A DNA stretch of 10,240 bases from DATAFO01 sp046728935 (lineage in GTDB: Bacteria; Actinomycetota; Thermoleophilia; Solirubrobacterales; 70-9). Both the position numbers and the translations under genes were made by a program. Below the pieces are notes generated by a model. It saw nothing but the letters and a program-made list of their open reading frames with translations, did no database searches and had not been told where the DNA came from. Position 1 is the stretch's first letter. Every line of letters begins with the position of its first letter. The DNA lies in NCBI GenBank assembly GCA_046728935.1, contig JBKPFS010000087.1:1-10240 (forward strand), in the 5' to 3' direction. Shown in pieces: positions 5,930 through 10,240 of this stretch.

Positions 5930-6984
5930 GCGTTTCGCGCGATCCGACCATCGGCGCGGACATCGAAGGTGGGCCGCCGATGGCCGAGGCGCGTGCGTCG
6001 GGGGTCGACGACGAGCTCGACCGCTCACTTCGCCCGCGCAAGCTCGCCGACTTCGTAAACCAGGAGCAGGTAACGGGCCAGCTCGAGGTCTTCATCGCCG
6101 CGGCCCTCGGGCGCGGCGAGCCCCTCGACCACGTCCTGCTCGCCGGCCCGCCGGGGCTGGGCAAGACCTCGCTCGCCTACATCATCGCGGCCGAGCTCGA
6201 CGCCCCCATCGTGCAGACCGCGGGCCCGGCGCTGGAGCGCAAGGCCGACGTCGCCGCTTTCCTCACCGTGCTCGAGCCCGGATCTGTGTTCTTCATCGAC
6301 GAGATCCACCGGCTCGGGAGGGCAATCGAGGAGACGCTCTACCCCGCGATGGAGGATCACCGGCTGCCGATCGTGCTGGGACAGGGCCCCGGCGCGCGAA
6401 CGGTGACCCTCGACCTGCCCCCGTTCACCTTGGTTGGGGCGACTACCCGTACCGGCTTGCTGACCACGCCGCTTCGCGATCGGTTCGGGGTCTGCCATCG
6501 GCTCGAGCACTACGGGACCGAGGATCTGGCGCGGATCGTCCGTCGCTCCGCGGGCATCCTGGGCGTGGAGATCGAGCCCGAGGGCGAGCGGCTGATCGCG
6601 GAGCGCGCGCGAGGGACGCCGCGCGTCGCGAACCGCCTGCTGCGGCGTGTGCGCGACTTCGCCGAGGTTCGCGGCGGCGGCGTCGTAACCGGGGACATCG
6701 CCGGTGAGGCCCTCGGCCTGCTGGAGGTCGACGCGGCGGGGCTCGATCGCCACGACCGCACGATCCTGGAGACGATCGCGGCCAAGTTCTCGGGCGGTCC
6801 CGTCGGCCTCTCGACCCTTGCTGCGGCGGTGGACGAGGAGCAGGACACGATCGAGGACGTGTACGAGCCGTTCCTGCTCCAGCAGGGCCTGATCAAGCGC
6901 ACCCCGCGCGGCCGGGTGATCACCGAGCGGGGCTACGAGCACCTCGGGATCCCGGTCCCGGAGGGCAACGCAAGCCTGTTTTAG
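5926..6984 (+). CDS. ruvB: Holliday junction branch migration ATPase RuvB
   Basis: RuvB is the AAA+ hexameric motor that pulls DNA through the RuvA-bound junction. All motor motifs are present in the 352-residue protein: Walker A GPPGLGKT (74-81), Walker B VFFIDEIHR (121-129), sensor 1 GATTRTG (171-177), the arginine-finger segment RDRFG (184-188) and sensor 2 GTPRVANR (230-237). The C-terminal winged-helix domain ends in QGLIKRTPRGRVITERGYEHLG. Two small oddities: the usual G-Q near the N-terminus (FxGQ/YxGQ) reads FVNQ at 43-46, and the segment after the arginine finger is FGVCHRLEHY where RLEFY is typical. The first 30 residues are unconserved; an in-frame ATG at residue 19 is a possible alternative start, but ATG 5926 overlaps the ruvA stop. 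Identity is secure. Confidence 0.97.
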   Translation: MSVSRDPTIGADIEGGPPMAEARASGVDDELDRSLRPRKLADFVNQEQVTGQLEVFIAAALGRGEPLDHVLLAGPPGLGKTSLAYIIAAELDAPIVQTAGPALERKADVAAFLTVLEPGSVFFIDEIHRLGRAIEETLYPAMEDHRLPIVLGQGPGARTVTLDLPPFTLVGATTRTGLLTTPLRDRFGVCHRLEHYGTEDLARIVRRSAGILGVEIEPEGERLIAERARGTPRVANRLLRRVRDFAEVRGGGVVTGDIAGEALGLLEVDAAGLDRHDRTILETIAAKFSGGPVGLSTLAAAVDEEQDTIEDVYEPFLLQQGLIKRTPRGRVITERGYEHLGIPVPEGNASLF

Positions 6985-7019
6985 GCGCACGCCCGGCGAG
7001 TGACGCCGCCGCCGTTTAC

Positions 7020-7025
7020 TAGCCT
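7020..7025 (+). promoter_or_regulatory. Putative -10 box (TAGCCT) before the zinc-ribbon/PAS gene, leaderless spacing
   Basis: TAGCCT ends 6 nt before GTG 7032, the same spacing as the boxes before pdxS and yebC. The 47-bp gap after ruvB has no Shine-Dalgarno sequence near the GTG. An overlapping alternative box, TACTAG at 7017-7022, is 9 nt away. No -35 consensus is seen. If real, it would give this gene and possibly secDF their own transcript apart from ruvCAB. Confidence 0.4.
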
Positions 7026-7031
7026 TTCGGC

Positions 7032-7517
7032 GTGCCCTTCTTCATCTGCGCGAACTGCGGGAACCGGGAACTGAGCGGGGAGCGGACGGCGGGCCTGTCG
7101 AGTCGCCCGAAGGGTTGCTCGAAATGCGGGTTCGGTTTCCTCTTCGAGCTGCTCGACGACTACTACCCGGCGCCCGATGCGGCCTTCTTCACCTGCGACA
7201 AGGATGGCCGCGTGCTCGACGTCGGCAAGGGGGGCTTCGAGCTCACCGGGCTCAAGGACGAGCAGGTCATCGGGCGCCCGGTGAAGGACGTGCTCGGCCT
7301 GGAGTGGATCGACGAGGGCGACGGCGGTGAGACGGCGGACACCGACAGCGACGGCGCGACCGACCCGATCGAGACGACGCTCGAGTGGGGGGTGCGCTCG
7401 CTCGGCAAGCGGGTCGCGGTGCACGCCGAGGGCGACCTCCCAGCCGAGGCGGTCGCCGACGTCTTCCCCGCCTACGACGAGGACGGCGGGCTGCTCCTGG
7501 TGCTGACGCCTGAGTAG
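7032..7517 (+). CDS. Zinc-ribbon plus PAS-like domain protein, function unknown
   Basis: This 161-residue soluble protein has two visible parts. Residues 1-45 form a zinc ribbon: Cys6/Cys9 (FFICANCGN) and Cys29/Cys32 (GCSKCGF). Residues 46-160 look like a PAS fold: FFTCDKDGRVLDVGKGGFEL, then TGLKDEQVIGRPVKDVLGL, typical of PAS core strands and helices, and a closing strand GGLLLVLTPE. A very acidic segment (about 93-115, rich in Asp/Glu) is inserted before the last PAS strands. No kinase, output or DNA-binding domain follows, and there is no signal peptide or membrane helix. It lies where yajC usually sits in the actinobacterial ruvCAB-secDF order but is not YajC, which has an N-terminal membrane helix. 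A redox, metal or ligand sensor is possible; partner and signal are unknown. GTG 7032 is chosen because the zinc ribbon follows at once. secDF starts 19 nt downstream, suggesting co-transcription. Confidence 0.8.
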   Translation: MPFFICANCGNRELSGERTAGLSSRPKGCSKCGFGFLFELLDDYYPAPDAAFFTCDKDGRVLDVGKGGFELTGLKDEQVIGRPVKDVLGLEWIDEGDGGETADTDSDGATDPIETTLEWGVRSLGKRVAVHAEGDLPAEAVADVFPAYDEDGGLLLVLTPE

Positions 7518-7536
7518 CCTGGGCGCGGGTATCTAG

Positions 7537-10240
7537 ATGGGAAGCCGGCGCCGCAACCTGCTCATCCTGCTGTTCGTGCTCGGGCTCGTCGCGGCGTCCG
7601 CGATTGCGATCGCGACCAAGCCCACGGTCGAGGGCATCGACCTCCGCGGCGGCACCCAGCTCGTCTACCAGGGCCGCCCGACCCCGGAGGTGCCGGAGGT
7701 GACCGGGGAGGACGTCGACCGCGCGATCGAGATCATCCGTGACCGCGTCGATGCCTTCGGCGTCGCCGAGCCGGAGATCTCCCGCGTGGGGGAGGACCAG
7801 ATCTCGGTCAGCCTCCCGGACGTCCAGGACGCCGAGCGCGCCGCGGCCCAGATCGGGACAACGGCTCAGCTCTACCTCTACGACTTCGAGGCCAACGTCG
7901 TCCCCTCGGATCCGAACGACCCCGCCTCGGGAGAACGCGGCTACAACCGTCTCTACGACGCGGTCAAAGCCGCGTCGAAGCGAAAGCCCGAGTGCTTCCA
8001 AGACGAGTGCACCACCAACGGGCCGACGCTCTACCTCTTCGACGCCGACAGCCTGCAACTGCTCGCCGACCCATCGGAGACCAGGCAGGACCTCGAGGCC
8101 CAGTTCCCCGGCGACAAGCTGCCCGCGAACTCGAAGATCCTCGAGGTGCCCCAGGGCACGGTGGTCGCCGGCTCGCCGGTCCCAGACGACGAGGCCGAGG
8201 ACGAGACCGAGGCGAGGGTGGGCACCGCCCCTTACTACGTCCTCCAGGACCGGCCGGCCCTCTCCGGTGACGAGATCCGTAACCCCGAGCAGAACTTCGA
8301 CCCGACGACCAACCAGCCGAACATCACGTTCGACTTCACCGACGAGGGGCGCCAGGCGTTCCAGGACGTGACCAGGCAGATCGCGGAGCGCGGCGCCGAG
8401 GAGTACACGCTCGCCACCGGCCAGCCGTCGGCGACCGCCGACGCCCAGGCGGCGGACCAGTTCTCGGGCAGCTTCGCGATCGTCCTCGACGGGGTCATCG
8501 AGTCGAAGCCCATCATCAACTTCGTCGACAACCCCGCCGGGATCGACGGCCGCACCGGCGCGCAGATCTCGGGCGACTTCACCCTCCAGGAGGCGCAGGA
8601 CCTGGCCGAGGTGCTGAAGATCGGCGCGCTGCCGATCAAGCTCTCGCTGATCAGCCAGAGCACGGTCTCGGCGACGCTCGGCCAGCAGGCGCTGAAGCAG
8701 GGGCTGAAGGCGGGGATCGCGGGGCTGATCCTCGTCCTGATCTTCCTGATCGCCTACTACCGCTTCCTCGGCGTGGTCGCCGGCCTCGGGCTGCTCGTCT
8801 ACGCGCTCTTCTTCCTCGCCCTGATCAAGGTGATTCCGATCACCCTGACGCTGCCGGGCATCGCGGGTCTGATCCTCACGATCGGCGTCGCCGCCGACGC
8901 CAACATCGTCATCTTCGAACGGATCAAGGAAGAGGTCCGTCACGGGCGCTCGATGCTGTCCGCGATCTCGGAGGGCTACCGGCGCGGGATCGCCACGATC
9001 GTCGACGCGAACGTGATCACCCTGATCACGGCCTTCATCCTCTTCGTGCTCGCCAGCGCCAGCGTCAAGGGCTTCGCCTTCACGCTGGGAATCGGCACGA
9101 TCGCCTCGCTCTTCACCGCCGTGCTCTTCACGCAGGCGGTGCTGGCGATGCTCGGCCGCTCGCACCTGCTGCGCTCTCCGCGCGCCCTCGGCGCCTCGGA
9201 GGAGGCGCGCGTGCGGTGGAACTTCGACTTCACGGGCGCCAGCCGCTGGTTCTTCTCGATGTCGGGGGTGATCCTGTCGATCGGGGCGATCGCCTTCGCC
9301 ACCAAGCAGCTCAACCTCGGGATCGACTTCGAGTCGGGGACCAAGATCCAGGCCAGCCTCTCGCAGGAGGCGAGCGTGGACGACGTCCGCGACTCGCTCC
9401 AGAGCGCCGGGATCGACGGCGCCGACACGGCGAAGATCCAGGAGGTCTCCAACCCGGAGTTCGGCGCCAACGTCATCCAGATCCAGGCGAAGATCCCACC
9501 GAATCAGGCGGGCAAGGCGCAGACCGCGCTCGAGGACGACTTCGGGCTGACGGGAGGGAAGCAGGGCTTCCAGAGCACCAGCATCGGCCCGACCTTCGGG
9601 GAGCAGATCGCGCGCAGCGCCGTGATCGCGATCATCTTCTCCCTGCTGGTGATCTCGGCCTACGTCGCGCTTCGGTTCGAGGCCAAGTACGCGGTCCCGG
9701 TGCTGATCGCCCTCGTCCACGACATCCTGATCACGGGCGGCGTGTACGCGCTGATTGGCGCCGAGGTATCGAGCGCCACGCTCGCGGCCTTCCTCACCAT
9801 TCTGGGCTACTCGATGTACGACACGGTGATCGTCTTCGACCGCATCCGGGAGAACGTGCCGCGGATGCCGCGCGCGGCCTTCTCGCAGATCGTCAACCGC
9901 TCGATGAGCGAGGTGTTGACCCGGTCGCTGATCACCGGGCTCTCGACGGTGTTCCTGATCACCGTGCTGCTGATCTTCGGCGGAGACACCCTGCGCGCCT
10001 TCGCGCTCGCGATGGGGATAGGCGTCGCCTCGGGTACCTACTCCTCGATCTTCATCGCCTCGCCGGTGCTGACGGCGTGGAAGGAGCGGGAGCCCGCCTA
10101 CCGCTCCCGGCGCGCGCGCATCATGGAGGCGATGGGCCGGGTGCCGACCTTCCCGGAGGAGAACGTGGTCGCGAAGATCGACGAGGCGGAGCGGCACGTG
10201 CCGGTCCCGGCCCCGGCGGGTGACGGCGTCGCCGAGGCAC
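7537..10240 (+). CDS. secDF: Protein translocase SecDF, fused SecD and SecF (3' end outside window)
   Basis: SecDF uses the proton gradient to help pull exported proteins out of the SecYEG channel. One frame stays open from ATG 7537 to the window edge (901 codons). An in-frame TAG directly before this ATG rules out a longer start. SecD part: TM1 (about 8-27), GIDLRGGTQLVYQ (33-45), a large periplasmic P1 region, AIVLDGVIESKPIINF (about 316-331), then five membrane helices with GVAADANIVIFERIKEE (450-466), whose Asp454 is the proton-path residue. SecF part from about 561: a TM (571-588), LNLGIDFESGT (592-602), and five more helices with GYSMYDTVIVFDRIREN (757-773). Together this gives 12 helices. 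The join at 545-565 has no stop or frameshift, so this is a true fusion. Cys153 and Cys158 in the P1 region are unusual. The C-terminal tail after 849 is polar and unfinished. The start lacks a strong SD. Confidence 0.96.
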   Translation, partial: MGSRRRNLLILLFVLGLVAASAIAIATKPTVEGIDLRGGTQLVYQGRPTPEVPEVTGEDVDRAIEIIRDRVDAFGVAEPEISRVGEDQISVSLPDVQDAERAAAQIGTTAQLYLYDFEANVVPSDPNDPASGERGYNRLYDAVKAASKRKPECFQDECTTNGPTLYLFDADSLQLLADPSETRQDLEAQFPGDKLPANSKILEVPQGTVVAGSPVPDDEAEDETEARVGTAPYYVLQDRPALSGDEIRNPEQNFDPTTNQPNITFDFTDEGRQAFQDVTRQIAERGAEEYTLATGQPSATADAQAADQFSGSFAIVLDGVIESKPIINFVDNPAGIDGRTGAQISGDFTLQEAQDLAEVLKIGALPIKLSLISQSTVSATLGQQALKQGLKAGIAGLILVLIFLIAYYRFLGVVAGLGLLVYALFFLALIKVIPITLTLPGIAGLILTIGVAADANIVIFERIKEEVRHGRSMLSAISEGYRRGIATIVDANVITLITAFILFVLASASVKGFAFTLGIGTIASLFTAVLFTQAVLAMLGRSHLLRSPRALGASEEARVRWNFDFTGASRWFFSMSGVILSIGAIAFATKQLNLGIDFESGTKIQASLSQEASVDDVRDSLQSAGIDGADTAKIQEVSNPEFGANVIQIQAKIPPNQAGKAQTALEDDFGLTGGKQGFQSTSIGPTFGEQIARSAVIAIIFSLLVISAYVALRFEAKYAVPVLIALVHDILITGGVYALIGAEVSSATLAAFLTILGYSMYDTVIVFDRIRENVPRMPRAAFSQIVNRSMSEVLTRSLITGLSTVFLITVLLIFGGDTLRAFALAMGIGVASGTYSSIFIASPVLTAWKEREPAYRSRRARIMEAMGRVPTFPEENVVAKIDEAERHVPVPAPAGDGVAEA

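Noticed and set aside
9150..9240. Possible frameshift or lost stop joining secD to secF
   Set aside because: The linker reads in one frame with normal codon use and the SecF N-terminus follows directly, so it looks like a natural fusion.
7267..10197. 976-residue open frame on the minus strand
   Set aside because: It lies antisense to secDF, is rich in Arg/Asp/His/Gly with no recognisable domain, and is in the phase expected from GC-rich third positions of the real gene. It is a shadow frame.
1..10240. Mobile elements, CRISPR arrays, tRNA or rRNA genes
   Set aside because: No transposase or integrase motifs, no regularly spaced repeats, and no cloverleaf or rRNA-like segments were seen on either strand by eye.

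Overview
The window is a GC-rich stretch of a bacterial chromosome, all on the + strand, with no sign of mobile DNA, phage, CRISPR or structural RNA genes. The gene order and protein features suggest an actinobacterium. A deep-branching, Thermoleophilia/Solirubrobacterales-like lineage is my best guess, based on the fused SecDF, a stand-alone secreted P-domain protein and a zinc-ribbon/PAS protein. That placement is inference.

Layout: (1) 1-273, the C-terminal end of a secreted-looking cysteine-containing protein of unknown function. (2) 274-431, an intergenic region with a 12-bp palindrome between two 8-bp direct repeats, then a -10-like box 6 nt before pdxS. (3) 432-3074, pdxS, pdxT and an M29-family metallo-aminopeptidase; the first two form the PLP synthase and the third overlaps pdxT by ATGA. 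(4) 3075-3310, a spacer with hairpins but no convincing gene. (5) 3311-3868, a secreted P/Homo B domain protein, closed by a 14-bp perfect hairpin. (6) 3945-4697, yebC/TACO1, followed by a hairpin terminator. (7) 4818-6984, ruvC-ruvA-ruvB, joined by 4-nt stop/start overlaps, encoding the Holliday-junction resolvasome. (8) 7032-7517, a small protein with a four-cysteine zinc ribbon and a PAS-like domain. (9) 7537 to the right edge, a single-chain SecD-SecF fusion that runs off the window.

The backbone pdxS-pdxT-yebC-ruvCAB-(yajC)-secD-secF is the classic actinobacterial order, known for example from Streptomyces. Here the backbone is kept with three changes: an aminopeptidase and a secreted P-domain gene are inserted between pdxT and yebC; the slot where yajC normally sits holds the zinc-ribbon/PAS gene; and secD and secF are one reading frame.

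The most interesting signals are this unexplained zinc-ribbon/PAS protein in the yajC position and a shared TANNNT box exactly 6 nt before the start codons of pdxS, yebC and the zinc-ribbon/PAS gene, which suggests leaderless transcription. The repeat cluster upstream of pdxS also deserves a check. I see no wholly new multi-gene system; most of the window is conserved housekeeping.
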